Below are positions 21,409-33,679 of a stretch of 64,000 nt of DNA, piece by piece; the stretch's first letter is position 1; each line of letters opens with the position of its first letter. The position numbers and the translations under genes were made by a program. Origin of the DNA: Lumnitzera littorea (lineage: Eukaryota; Streptophyta; Magnoliopsida; Myrtales; Combretaceae); contig JAMXBB010000002.1 of assembly GCA_024138015.1 (NCBI GenBank), positions 15,113,330-15,177,329 of the forward strand, in the 5' to 3' direction. The notes under the pieces were generated by a model that saw nothing but the letters and a program-made list of their open reading frames with translations, was not told the origin of the DNA and did not search any database.

Positions 21409-24374
21409 GTATCCTCCATAGCTTGACAATATAGCAATCTTCTTTCTATATTTCCTTGTATAGATATAGAGCATCTTCTCAATATCGTGTTATTTTCTGA
21501 GTGCAAGTTATCAATTAGCTGTTGATTAAAAGATCAATCTGTAAATTATATCAAGAGATATTGCGTCTTTTGAAGGTCTTTGCTTTCCACTCAACAGAGG
21601 AGCTGTTGAACTAAATTCACCCAATTCTAAAGGGAGACTGAAAACTGAAACCTACAACTTAATTTGTGTTTACTTAATTTTTCATTACTTGTCGTCAGAT
21701 CTTACATATGAAATGGACCAACGTACGGCTCTGTTGAAAAAACGAACGAAGCTTTTTCTTTTTTTTTTTGCATAGATTGACTTGTGGGTGTTATAATTGG
21801 ATCTAGTCATTGTTTCAAATTCAGATTATCTTCATTTATATTTTCTCCTTCTTTCCTTAATTTACTTTCTCAAAACACTGACGTGTAATCTGTTAAGGAA
21901 ATTGAGATAATGAAAAATGAGAGATCTATCTCCATTTCATGTGACTTTGAGTGTCAAATAAATGTGGGAAGGTAGTTTTAAAGTATTCTTGTTTTATTTG
22001 TAGTGCTTAAGTGGTCTTATTGTCTTATTCTCATTTATCATGTCTTATTAATGCGTTTGAATTGTACCGAAATCCTCCCAATTTTAAGGTATTTTGAGAA
22101 ATATTTCTTTTAGATGCTGAATTTAGCATTTATAGCAAAACAAAAATTCTTCCCATAGATGTCTTGTTAACTATTATCAATGAATGCGTCTAACATGATA
22201 TCGTCCCATGAAAACCGAAGGTGCGGTGAGTGGTAAAAGACAAATCAAAGTAACGTATCGGAATAGAACCACCAAGTCGAGTTATACCTCTAGTCTATTC
22301 GCCCAGAATATTTTTTGCGATTTTCTTTTTTTTTCCCCCAAAATTTGATAGAATTTATTGTCTGCAGTAATAATTTTAAAAGACTGGATATTAGTCTAGT
22401 AGCTTTTACCGGTAGGTATAGTTAGAAGGAAAAAAATAACAACCAACTATGATAATAGTTTTGATGATAGTTTAGTTCAGTTCATGGTTTGATTTAGATA
22501 GGATTTAGACAACTTAAAGTTCGGTTTAAAGGGTTGAACCAAACGAACTACTTAAATCTAAATGTTGAATCAAATGAATTGTTTAAATCTGAATCAAACC
22601 ACTTCTTATTAAAAATTAAAAGATAAATAACAATTTTTTTTGTTCTTATCAGCATCAACATTTTAGTTTAAACCTACTAATCTTTTCTTTTTTTGTCATA
22701 TCTCATTTTGTTAGGAAAATAAAAATAATTTTAAAAGACTATATAATGTTATGTAGATTGAATTAATGTTCAGTTGAAATGCCACATGATAATTGATAAA
22801 ATCAATTAAAACAAAGTACTTTAAAAATGGTTTGAATCAAACTGTGTTTAAAACAATTCGATTTAGAACCTTAAACCTTTAAAAGCGATTTGTTTCATCA
22901 AGGGTTTAAACCAAACCGAATCATAAACACTCTTGACATAAAGAAAACAAATTATTGTTTATAGAAAACAAAGATCATTTTGTTCAAATGATCAAATGTC
23001 TTTCATAATAGTTAACTACTACCATTACTTATTGATTATTACCTTTGCTTTCTATCAGTACTTACCACGACCAACTCTTGAGATCATTATGGGATAATAT
23101 TTCATATTTCATTTAATTAGAGAAAAGTACAAATTTGGCCCTTAATGTTGGTTTCTTAACTCAATCCTAAACCACTATTTTTTTCAACTAAGTCCTCAGT
23201 GTTTATAAAATTTTGCAAATGTATCCTTCCATTAACATCATTATCTTTTCCATTAAAAAAGATATGTAGAGGCCTCTAATTAGACAAAATAATTAATTTA
23301 ATTTTTGTAATTATAAGAACACATAAATTAAGTAAATTAAGAAAACAAAATAATAATTATTATTTATTTAATTATTTAGCTAATATTTAAGTTTTCAATG
23401 AAAACTTAATTAATTATTTAAGCAATATTATAATTTTCATTGAAAAATTAATTTAAGTATTCCATTTCTTGAGAAACTAACAAGTAAAAGAATCCAAGTT
23501 TTTATTAAAATAATTAAATAAATTTATTTAGATAATATTAAAATAAATAAATTTTTAGCTACATAAAGTTAAACTAATCATGTTAATTAAATAACTTATC
23601 CAACAAAATAAAACTATTTGAATATTATTTTTATACTAACCTCAAAAAATATAAAATTTGCATGCTAACCTCATGTGATAATAGAGAAGTAATTAAATAA
23701 TAGTTGATGTAACCTTTTCATTTGTCTCTAAAATAATGTAACCTTGCATTATTAAGGGGTATGAGTAATCAAGTATAGAGTGGATAAAATATAAAATTCT
23801 ACTTGTATCCTACCTTATAAAATATAGGTTCCTAAATTTTGAAACCTCCACTGATCCTATGGCACCTTAGAATCACCTTAGAATCTATACTCATAAAACC
23901 TATAAAATATCTTATGAAATCCGTAAATTTTTCTTTTTTTCTCCTAAATTTCAAATGTTATTAAAAAGTTAATCCTCGTATAACCTATAATAAAACCTAT
24001 GATATCAAAATATAACATTCTCTAATTTTGTTATTTTATTATAAAATATTAAATAAAATCTATGTCCTCTAGCAAATGGAAATGAAAATAATCATTTATA
24101 AAAGTTAAAATATCACGTAAAAAAACATTAGGTTAAGATTCATACTAGATATAAACATAATAGATTATTTTTATTCTTTTCTTAGAAAAAAAAAAGGATT
24201 ATCTTTTATTTATTAATAAATATTTATCATTTTATTTGATAATTTTTACAAGGTAGATATTGGGACCTTACAACCTCTACGTTGTATACCTTAAAGTCCA
24301 GCTTTCATGAGAGAACGAAGTATGAAAACATCATACCTTATATACATGTACGTATTACAAGCTACTAGGTCTTG
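21409..24374. other. Intergenic DNA with MITE-like fragments
   Basis: No gene is seen. At about 22470-22930 there is a stretch of repeated AACCAAAC/GGTTTGA words typical of decayed hAT-type MITEs. At about 23115-23280 a stretch reads AAAGTACAAATTTGGCCC...TAAGTCCTCAGTG, a pattern common to a widespread plant MITE-like repeat. An almost perfect palindrome AAGTTTTCAATGAAAACTT lies near 23390. Confidence 0.5.
24205..24210 (-). terminator. Candidate poly(A) signal of the terpene synthase
   Basis: The minus strand reads AATAAA about 165 bases after the stop codon at 24375-24377. The area is AT-rich and other AATAAA words occur, so this is only a candidate. Confidence 0.25.
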
Positions 24375-27300
24375 CTAGTCTACTAACACCTTCTTCCCAA
24401 AAGAGATGGGTTCTAGTATTAATGATTGGATCCGTTTCTTTGATTTAGAATCAGGAGCTCCATGTGAATCTCCATCTTGATATGTAGAATGTGAAATCCG
24501 AGCGAGGTTGAGAGCTATTTGTATAAAAGACTCCGTAAATTCAGAGCTATCCACCTGATACTTATTTAACTTTTTCCAAGCTTCCTCTAATATTTCCTTA
24601 ATTTTCTTTCGGGCAACTTTCTCGGAACATCTTTTTTCCTTCATCCAGCATAATATTGAATTTGCAGTTTCACCCCTCTCTATCTCGGCCTGTCCACAAT
24701 CAGGATACAGGTTAGGAGTGTAATTTATGTATTAGAACTTAATAAATCAATTGAATCTTATGAACTAGGAAATAAACATGTACTAAATTGATGTATATAT
24801 TGCACGTACGGATGAAGTAGCCAAGTCGTTGCAAAGGCGAAAAATAGTTGAAGGCCAGCGCAGGAGATCATGGTAATTCTCCATCGATTTTAGAGTATGT
24901 TCATTGATGCTTTCACTTGACAAAATGTAGGCATGAATCAAAATAAGAGGTCCCGACACTGAAATCCATCCATTGTTCATGTAATCGTCAAAAGTTGGAG
25001 TTATCTTCTTGTGGCTCCAGTTTGCTTCTTGAAGAAAGGCTTTGCATAAATCAGCCCACTAATTGAAAAGCAAAAAAATAAAAATAAAAATAAACTGAGT
25101 AATATATTTGATCTTATATAATCATTATACAAGATTTAGGCCAAAAAAAAAAAAAAAAAGAAGGATTATAAATATGTACCGCCTTTGATAAATATGGTAT
25201 GATATTTACTCCTTTTTCCATGAGAGTGTCATATGCCATTTCATTTATGCTGTTATAAAGAGCTAGGAAGCACACTTGCATGTAGTTTGGAAGATTTTGC
25301 ACAACAGAAAGGTCCCAACTGAGTGAAACACATGAAATTCAAGAGTATATTTAAAATATATATATAAATAATAAAAGCCACAAGTAGCCATTAGAGAATA
25401 ACTTTGAAGCATTACCTTTGAATGGCTTCCGTAAACAACTCCAATTCATCCAGTGTCCCATAAACATCATAAATATCATCAATAACAGTTATAAAACTGG
25501 TTACTTTAGTAAGCCCCTTACGACAATTACTTAACCGAGGATTGCTTGTTAATCCAACCGTCCAGAAGAAGCATTCCATTAACCTATCTCTAGCAAAGTT
25601 CAATTTTCTTGCCAGATTAATAGAATTCCACCACCTGCAAAATAATTGTAAGATATATTGGAATTGAGAAAATTTTAAATGTCCATAAGCTATTATGAAA
25701 ATATACTCTTATCTACCTTAACATCTCTTGTAGATCATCTCGGAGGATTGATTGCACCATGTTAAAATTCGAGATTGCGAGTTTGAGTAGGCTTAGATTT
25801 GCTTCTTTATTTTCACTATAAACTTCGATGTACCACCAAGCTTCAAGCCATGGCATTGTATGGTGTTGAGGTAGATCGAGTTCATGGGATACTAGTTCTT
25901 TGAGGTCCTTATCGGTACTTTGCCCAAGTGTTTTTAGATGTTTACCGACAATTGACTTGGCTTTGTGTAAAATATCTTCCCCGTCAAAAGCAATATGAGA
26001 AGCTTCATATAGACTAAGCAACCCTTTCGTGTCATGTTGGATCCTGTCCCAAAAATTTCCTTCATGGTCTAGGAAGCGCTTGAAAACATCTGCATTTTGA
26101 GCACATGACAGCATGAAATCGTTGAACTATCGAATCAGAAATTAAGCATGTTTGCACTTAACATCAATAAAAAATAAATAAATAAATAAAATAAAATAAG
26201 AGAGCTTGAACAGAAAGGAAAAAACACTACCTTGAGAGACCTCAAAACCATGTTGTCTAAGGACTCTGAAGCTGAGGGCAGTAGCATATAGTGTTTGTTC
26301 ACCATTCTCATTGTGCATCGCTTCTAATACATATTTGTTAAGAGCACTTTCTATCTCTTCTTTAAATCTATACCCTAAACCCAACCTCTCGAGCTGATCA
26401 ATCAGTATAAGTGTGGAGATGGGATTCGCATTTTTATCATCGTTTATAGCATTTCTCACGTCTTCCTCCAATAACTTTGCCTCATCTTTATGCCATTCGT
26501 CCTTTATATACCGGTCACAGTTTAAAGTAATAAAATTTACGTCATAATTAAAATGCATACAAACAATGTTGCTAAAAAAACACTATAAGCATACGATTTG
26601 ATTTTTTTTTTTTTCCCTTTTTCCTTCTACTAAACGTCCATCTTATGAAGTCATTTAATTGTAGTGTCTGCACGATGTTGAGCTAAACCATGGACTCTTA
26701 ACTTGCATATTTATAAGAAAAGATTTATTACGAATTATATACTACGTGTTACATAATAGGTAAATATTAATAAAATTTTAACACATATAGTATGTAAAAC
26801 ATATATGGTAATTGTTTTAAAAATTATCTATTACATTATTATACGTGTCAAAATTTTATTGATATTTATTCACTATATATATATATATATATATACGTAT
26901 AATATGTAAGGCCTAATACATCCTTTTTCCATATTTTCTAATGTTATGCTCAACTAACCTAATTATTGATCTACCATTGAAATAAAGCAAAAAATAGTTT
27001 CCCACTCTCCCATGAATTATGATAGATATACTTAGGAGAAAAAAACCTTTATAATTTTCCCATGTTTAGGGCAACACTTTCGTGCAAATGGTTTTAATAT
27101 CTCAACAAATAGTTAGGTGTTATAAGAATTATTCATTTATTTATTACTTTTTAACACAGGTAAAATAAAGTCTGAATAACCGATCTCACTTTGATATATT
27201 TGAACTTAGATATTTTTTTATGTCAAAAACATAATAAATAAACTACTGGAAAATAGTTAGTCCTCCATAACATAAAAACTAACTAAATGGATTAGCAAGC

Positions 27301-30300
27301 TCTTGAGTTGGTCCTAATATCTATTTGAAGTTTGATTCAACTTCAATCTTGCGCTTAAGTTCATCATGTAGCTTATTGAGCTTAAATCAAAATGCTAATA
27401 TCTAATTATAGAATTCACGTCAAGTTCAAGCTTTTGCATAAAACTATTTATAAGAGATATAATTATTCTTTAAAAAGTTATTAAATCTTAATAAGTTTAG
27501 TTGAGCTAATTTCAGGTTTATCTCGGAGTTCTTCAAAAAGGCCCCTTGCATTGAGGCATTTTGTTATTTTGTACTTCATGTTTTTGGTATTTCATGGTGC
27601 AATATGGCCTTTGCAATTAGATATTTTGTTAATCTCATGATTTAATTACACCCATTTGGTATAGAAAGAGATGCAAATTTAGTTAAATCATTTCATACGA
27701 TAGAAACTCGATTCACTTTTTTTTTTTTTTTTTTTTTGTGTGTGAAAGTAAGTTGAGGATATAGGGTCAAGGAATGAAAAGGACATGTCAATTGACCTTA
27801 TACCAAGTCCAACTATTTTAAACTTTTATTTTAAAAAATGTCTCTCCCACCCTCCGGCACATCGTCTCCCCTGCCACTCCTCACCTTTTTCCTTAACGGG
27901 AAAAAATAGAGACTCCGGCACAATGAAATCCATGAAATCTTAAACGACAGACTGGGAACCAACATAGGCTTCAAGGTAGCCAGTGACAATAATTCTCCCA
28001 CGGCTCCGACAGCCCTAAACGTTGATCAACTGCAAAAACAGGTCAGTTTACAAGAATAGCAAAAATTGGACGCTAAATGGAAAAAGGCCACCTATAAGGA
28101 AAATCTAGTGGCATCGCTAATTGATAATGTGTTTGAAACAAGTTTATCCTTGAACAAAGCTTCCAAAGACATGGGTGATGACCAAGTGGAAGGCGATATG
28201 GAGGAAAACACTAACCAAGTTAATCATAACGACCATGATAGCTCAAATTAACCAAGTAAAGAATCCCCAAACGGCGTTACCATGGTTAATTTCACAAAAA
28301 CCGAAAAACAGGGGCTTAGATCTCCATGGAGAAATTCACTAAATGTTGAAGTTTTTGGCAGAGTAATGGTTATCCAGTACTTTTTTTGAAGCTAAAACAA
28401 TTATGGAATTTAAAAATAGTTTTTCCATAATAAGTCTTGAGGTTGGTTATTACACAATTAACTTTCAAGACCCAGATAATTTAAAAGCAGTGATTAAGAA
28501 TGGTCCACGGTTTGTGAACTAGATATTTCCTCACAATGAGAAGATAGGAACCCAACATTCAAGCCTCCTAATCTACCCACTCTTCAGTAGCATTCAGCAT
28601 ATGAATCACATAACTCCCACTTAAAATTCATGCCCTATTCACATTACGAAAAATTGGAGAATCAATAGGCCCCGTTCTGCAATTTGATACATCTACTATT
28701 AATATGGAGAGAGGGCACTTTGGAATGATCTGCATCTAGGTTAATTTTATGGAAACTCTCAAACATACAGTGGTGATTGATGGCAAGAGTTATAAAATAC
28801 AATAAGAAGAAATGCATACATTGTGTTCTCACTACGGCAAACTCGAACATAACCAAAAGTTTTGCCTAATATGTAATCCTCAGACCAGATAAAAATGATA
28901 ATAGTTATAAGAGCATTATAGGTGCAGCCAATGTAAATGCGTCCCCACCAACAAGAAGAAAAGACAAGGCGACATTAATGCAGAAGGCTCATCCAGTACA
29001 ATTGATGTCGCCTAAGAGTCGGTCATTTCATTTCTACCGACGGATCAGAGCAAACAGATAAAATCATTATGGGAGAAACCAAAAGCCAGCCCCTCCCTTC
29101 CTCATCTTCCCTTCAAATTGAAATTAGACAATTCACACAATATGGTGAATGGATCCTTCTATGCTCCAAGAAAAACAATAGAAAAACCCAACCAAATACC
29201 CGTCGACAGCCTCAAACAATAGCTTTACCCGCAAAGATTTCGAATCAACCCAACCCCATAACTCACATAAATCGTAAACCTAACTATTTATATGAAATCA
29301 CCCAACCATAACTTCAATAACCAAAATGAATAACTTATTCTTACTGCACCTGAACAAGAAAAACAAATGGAACACCCCTTCTCTCGAATACTACACAAAA
29401 ACACAATACCAGTCAAATCTCACTTGAGTAACACTGCCACCACCGCTTCTACCACCGTCTATAAATCTTTGCCCTTAACCCTAGATGACCAGACACTAAG
29501 CTTCATTCATGGATCAAAGAGTTTTCATATCCATCAAACTGAAAGTACTAGACCGAAACTCCCAACTCAACAGGTAGAACATGGACTGTCAACTCAACAA
29601 AATCTACAATTAGTGGCCCTTAAGCGTGACTATCATGCTGAATTGAAGAAAACACCTATGGGAAAAAAGCAAGGGTAAAATTGTTAAGGGATGGGGAGAG
29701 GAACATGAAATACTTCCAAGCCCTTATCCTCACCCGAAGAGCCAAAGAACGCATTTGGAGCCAACAAAATGATGTTGGGGAATGGAATTCACAACCAAAC
29801 TTACTAAAGCAACACATCTTACTTTCAAAAACTCTACCATAACAAAAAGGAATTCTCCACCCTTACCAACCTAATTCCACCAAATCTTCGCTTGCGTGAG
29901 CGCCTGTGCGGTGGGAGGCGTGGTGGTTTGACACAACAATATGGCAACATCAATAATGCCCCGACTACTAAGGAAATAATTGAAGCACTGTCGACTATTA
30001 GATCCACCAAAACCCTTGGAATTGACGGTATGCACTCAAAATTTTATAGAAGAATTCTGGTCCATTGTTGGAGAGTTAATGTTCCCACTCATTAAGGGAG
30101 TCTTTCACAAGGGCACCATACCAAAAGAAATCAATAAAACACTTCTTGATTGATTGATTGAATGTTTTTATTAGGATTTACAAAAATTTTAGAAAAGTAT
30201 TAAGAAACTATTATAAAGAAACTTAAAGATCAAGTATGAAGTTGCTTAATAAATAAAGTTTATTAAAATATTGAAATGACGTACAGGATTCAAAATGGTT

Positions 30301-32011
30301 TCCTTATAGCAAGGACGGGCCTAAACAGAAGTCCATAGGGGCCCTACTTCCCTTCTCTTCCCCCAGCAAAAACTACCACCTTCCCCTCACACAAAAAAAA
30401 AAAAAAAAAAGAAAAGAAAAGATGGCCGACATCCCTTAATAGACTAAAATAATTAGTAATTTCTTATATTCCCAAATTCGATGCATTTATGCCTTAATAA
30501 GTTCTTCCTTGCTTTATTGGTTTCTTTCTTTTTTTTTAATCTATTTTATAATACATTACTTGGAGAAGTTTCAAGCAAATGGATCTTTTATTAAGATTTG
30601 AAAATCTAAAATATCATAATTAGTTGTAGTAGGTAAATTCAAAATTGGTTGGTATGTTCGTAATTTTTTTTTATTGATTTATAAGGACAAGTAACTTTTT
30701 ACATTTGAATTTATTCAAATACAAGTTTAAAATTATAATTTATCATATCTATAACTTATTTAAAAGTATTAATGATCTATCAAATTTTTTGCAAACTTAA
30801 AAACTTTCTATTACTAGAAAAGTTAATATATAATTCATCAATTATATGACAGGAGAGAAGGATAAGTTAGACCTTAATGGTTTTCTCTATTTCAACAATT
30901 TAAGTTTATATATTTTTTTTCTTTTATATAATAACTAGTGGAAGTACATCCTCATTGTGTCTAAAAATAAACTATAATGGTATCATAAAAATTTTAACAT
31001 ATCACCATGACTAAATTAAACTATTTGATTATAGGAGATTATTGTATTTTTTTTAATAAAGTATAAAGCAGCTTTTTCACTTAAACACGTGTCTCCATAA
31101 AGCTTCACCAAAGTAACTTCCATTTATCGCACTAACACATAATTCTTTTATTTACTCTTTCTTCTTAATCTATTAAACTAATATAAATATAAATATGCAA
31201 AACACAAAAAGCTTAAGAAAGCCTCATTGGCTATAACAATATGGATAGCCATGAAAGTGTTTTTATTGATATTAATGATGGCTCCACTATCTTCTAATCC
31301 TGCTCTGTCCTACCTTATTGCATCCGCATCCGAGGCCCTTGGCGTGGGACCTTAAATTACGAAACTCATTTTTCTCTAATGATATTAATGATGGCTCCCA
31401 TTATCTTTTAATCCTGTCTTTAAGGTTCTTTCTTATTAATGATTATCCTTGTTATCTTCTAATCATGTTCTGTCTTGTCTTACCTTACTTTACAGCATCT
31501 CTATTCAGGGCTTTGGCATGGACCCAAATTAGGAATTTTTTCTTTTTTTTTTAAGATTCTGAATGATTGGAAAAGGTCCTTAGCCTTTTTGGATTTTTGG
31601 GTAAAGATTTCAAAAAATAATATTTTATTTATTTTTTCATTGGTTTTAGTTTTATGTTAGTTGAAGCTTACTTCTTGTGATTTTATAAATAATTTAAATA
31701 AATATTAATGATATTTAGTTAAAAATTTTAAATGAAATCTTTATGAAAGATCGTACTCTTAAAAATAAAGATGGTGTTACCGTATCGATCTTTATGGACC
31801 GTAAGAAATCGTAACTCCAAGCGGTTGGCTGATAATTTACAGACCGTCTGTCATATGCCTCATGAGTGTCTTGAGTAGAACTCTTTGAGCATCGAACCTG
31901 AAGTTTGATATACGGGTTCGGTCTTGGTGGAGGACTCTCATATATACAATGACTCGTTGCTACTGAAAGTGAACTGATGACAGGACCAAAGAAGAACGAT
32001 TGAAATGCCAT
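24375..32011 (-). CDS. TPS: TPS-b type (mono)terpene synthase, seven exons, plastid-targeted
   Basis: Exons (minus): 32011-31781, 26501-26231, 26089-25717, 25634-25416, 25318-25180, 25058-24810 and 24689-24375, sizes 231, 271, 373, 219, 139, 249 and 315 bp. All have GT...AG edges and join in frame to 598 codons. The last five sizes are those usual for plant terpene synthases. Residues 1 to about 45 are Ser-rich and look like a plastid transit peptide. Then come RRSVNYQPTAW (55-65, RRx8W), RDR (307-309), DDIYD (344-348) and NDLATSSAE (488-496); the last two bind Mg-diphosphate. The family ionises geranyl diphosphate in plastids and makes monoterpenes; the product cannot be told from sequence. 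Oddities: intron 1 is about 5.3 kb, and the usual RLEAR block reads WLEAW (248-252). The exon 2 acceptor (TATATAAAG) is weak. No stop or frameshift is seen. Confidence 0.93.
26757..26873. repeat. Hairpin MITE-like inverted repeat in TPS intron 1
   Basis: The left arm GGTAAATATTAATAAAATTT...ACACATATA (26757-26790) pairs with the right arm TACGTGTCAAAATTTTAT...TATTTATTCAC (26840-26873). The loop is about 50 bases. A TA run (about 26874-26896) follows, which could be an expanded TA target site. Confidence 0.55.
28320..29311 (+). pseudogene. LINE ORF1 (DUF4283 plus zinc knuckle) remnant
   Basis: In shifting frames it reads PWRNSLNVEVFGRVMV, FKNSFSIISLEVGYYTINF, DPDNLKAVIKNGPRFVN, then GPVLQFDTSTINMERGHFGM and EEMHTLCSHYGKLEHNQKFC. 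The last is the CxxCxxxxHxxxxC knuckle with its second Cys changed to Tyr. At about 29140 YGEWILLCSKKNNRK matches the conserved YGPWMxVxRKxRR stretch that follows in plant LINE ORF1 proteins. This protein binds element RNA. At least four stops interrupt it. Confidence 0.82.
29620..30150 (+). pseudogene. LINE ORF2 N-terminal reverse-transcriptase remnant
   Basis: The frame KKARVKLLRDGERNMKYFQA (about 29665-29725), followed by RRAKERIWS and LLKQHI, is the stretch between endonuclease and reverse transcriptase. KEIIEALSTIRSTKTLGIDGMHSKFY (29970-30050) is the first reverse-transcriptase block (usual KAPGPDG). The frame then shifts to FWSIVGELMF...GTIPKEINKTLL. The FADD active-site part is absent. 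Confidence 0.82.
31266..31530. repeat. Imperfect local duplication in TPS intron 1
   Basis: GATATTAATGATGGCTCC starts at 31268 and again at 31381. ATCTTCTAATC(C/A)TG(C/T)TCTGTC is found near 31290 and 31455, each followed by CTTACCTTA...CAGCATC-like and GGC(C/T)(C/T)TTGGC sequence. There are about two and a half partial copies. Confidence 0.6.
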
Positions 32012-32066
32012 AAAATATTATGTGTGAATATGTTTGTGTTTGGAAAACCTGCTGAAGTTCAAGGCC

Positions 32067-32077
32067 TATTATATAGG
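32067..32077 (-). promoter_or_regulatory. Candidate TATA box of the terpene synthase
   Basis: The minus strand reads CCTATATAATA about 56 bases before the ATG at 32009-32011. That would place transcription start near 32040 and give a short leader. A G-box core CACGTG lies farther upstream at 32205-32210; such sites are common, and its role is only a guess. Confidence 0.5.
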
Positions 32078-32211
32078 CTAGCCTTTCTTCCTTCTGCTAT
32101 TCGCGGTGTTTTTGTTTCCGAAAACGTGTCCGAAGTTGGGACGACGTCATTATTACAGCATGTGAAACAGAAGTCCAAAGGACACATGTAGCTGATGTGG
32201 ATTTCACGTGC

Positions 32212-33679
32212 CTTATTAGGTAGTACAAAACTACAAGGTTTTGGAAGACACGCAGGTGCGCGAATCGTGATTGGCCAGCTCGTAAGGCCTTTGTTAGTAT
32301 TTATCCTTTAGGCCTAGAGTTCAGAAAGCGATAACATTCAAAACTTTCACTAATGGTTGAGATAAGGACATGAATCAGGGGAGAAAAAAAATTTTGGGAG
32401 AAAAGAATATAAAGGAAAAAAATTATAAAGGAATTTAATTTTCTTTTTATTGGGTTTGGATAGCAGAAGAAAAAAAAAATAAAAAGAATATTAATGATTA
32501 ATAAAGATAAAATAGAATAAAGTGTAAATTTACTATTTTATTCTTAAAAAGCAATAACATTATATAGCACGTAGATTATCTATTAGAAGGATTTACTTAA
32601 TAATTTTAAAAATTTCTCCCCATCCCTTCTGATTCTCTCTAATTGTGGAGGGAAAAATTTTGTGTAAGGTCTAGGAGTTTGTTTTCATCGGATTTCCTTC
32701 CATTCTTCGAGAGATTAAATATCTCCCATTTCCTCTTCTCCCCATTTCTTCTTCCCACATTCCCTCTTTTCAAATACAGTGTAAGAGGATGTGGTCGCAG
32801 GTTGATGGGTAATTATCACAAAAAATGTAAAAAAAAAAATTATTTCTCATACAAGGAAATTATTTTTTCCATCTTGAATTTCGATTTTGAGCTTTTATTA
32901 ATTATCACTACTTGTTGTAACAAACCAAGCAATATTTTCTACCAGGAAAAAAAAAGAAAAAAAAAGTGATATAACGTAGGCACTAGAGAGCCAGAAGAAA
33001 AGAAATTTTTTTCATTAAGGATCTAATGTATCTCTTGGAAAGATAAAAAATTTCCTTTTTTTTTTAATTTTTAAGACCACTTAACTAGTGATGGAGGCCT
33101 CTTTAACAGAAATCTATCTAAAACCAAGGAATGATCAATTTGTGTGTAGATTTATCCAAGACTCAGGTTCTAAAATATAGTTATATTAGTGTGGGCAAAT
33201 TATGTTGAAACATCGAGCAAACTGCAAATATTTAACAAGACTTCAATCGTCAAAAGCGTGTTGTCGTTTATAGGTGGAATTAATCTATCTTACCGTCCTA
33301 TGAAATTGATACATGATATCGTACTTCAAGTGTAGTTGGCTCGATTGGGATTTGCGTATATTACCTCAGTAATTGATTGAGCCAATGCATAGCGGAATTA
33401 TGGACATGGGATTTGTCGTGTATATTAATCCAAAGTTATGGTTACTAAAAACAAAACTAGTTAGGATATAAATGAGTCGAGTTATGTATTGAGTTATTTA
33501 AGTTTAATTCGTTTTAAGTTTGATTTGAGCTTAATCAATAAATGGATCGAGATTAAATTTAAAATAAAATTTATTTATTTATTTAAACGAGTCAAATTTA
33601 AATTTATGAATATGTTCATTTACATTATTAGTGAGTCGACTCACAAACCAATTGATGAGCATTTTTTTGTGTTAAATTA
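32212..33679. other. Upstream DNA of the terpene synthase, no gene
   Basis: No gene is recognised. The 108-codon frame at 32643-32969 is a low-complexity Phe/Lys-rich reading without family features. Near 33465-33670 AAATGAGTCGAG and GTTCATTTACAT words suggest a decayed hAT-type MITE. Confidence 0.45.

Larger units (their letters stand above)
27840..30150 (+). mobile_element. L1-type LINE, internally deleted and truncated, antisense in TPS intron 1
   Basis: Reading along the plus strand there is an ORF1 with a DUF4283-like part and a zinc knuckle, then only the start of ORF2's reverse transcriptase. The endonuclease domain is missing, and reverse transcriptase ends after KGVFHKGTIPKEINKTLL near 30150. 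No poly(A) tail or target duplication was found. Many stops show that it is old. It lies wholly within intron 1 of the terpene synthase, in the opposite direction. Confidence 0.85.
26502..31780 (-). other. Intron 1 of the terpene synthase, expanded by a LINE
   Basis: The donor is GATACG|GTAACA at 31781/31780 and the acceptor is TATAAAG|GACGAA at 26502/26501. Both sides are in phase 0 and the joined protein reads SIKIDT-DEWHKDEAKLLEE, a normal TPS sequence at this intron position. First introns in this family are usually short; here about 2.3 kb is LINE DNA. The rest is AT-rich, with the hairpin repeat at 26757-26873, a T run at 27719-27736 and the duplication at 31266-31530. Confidence 0.85.
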
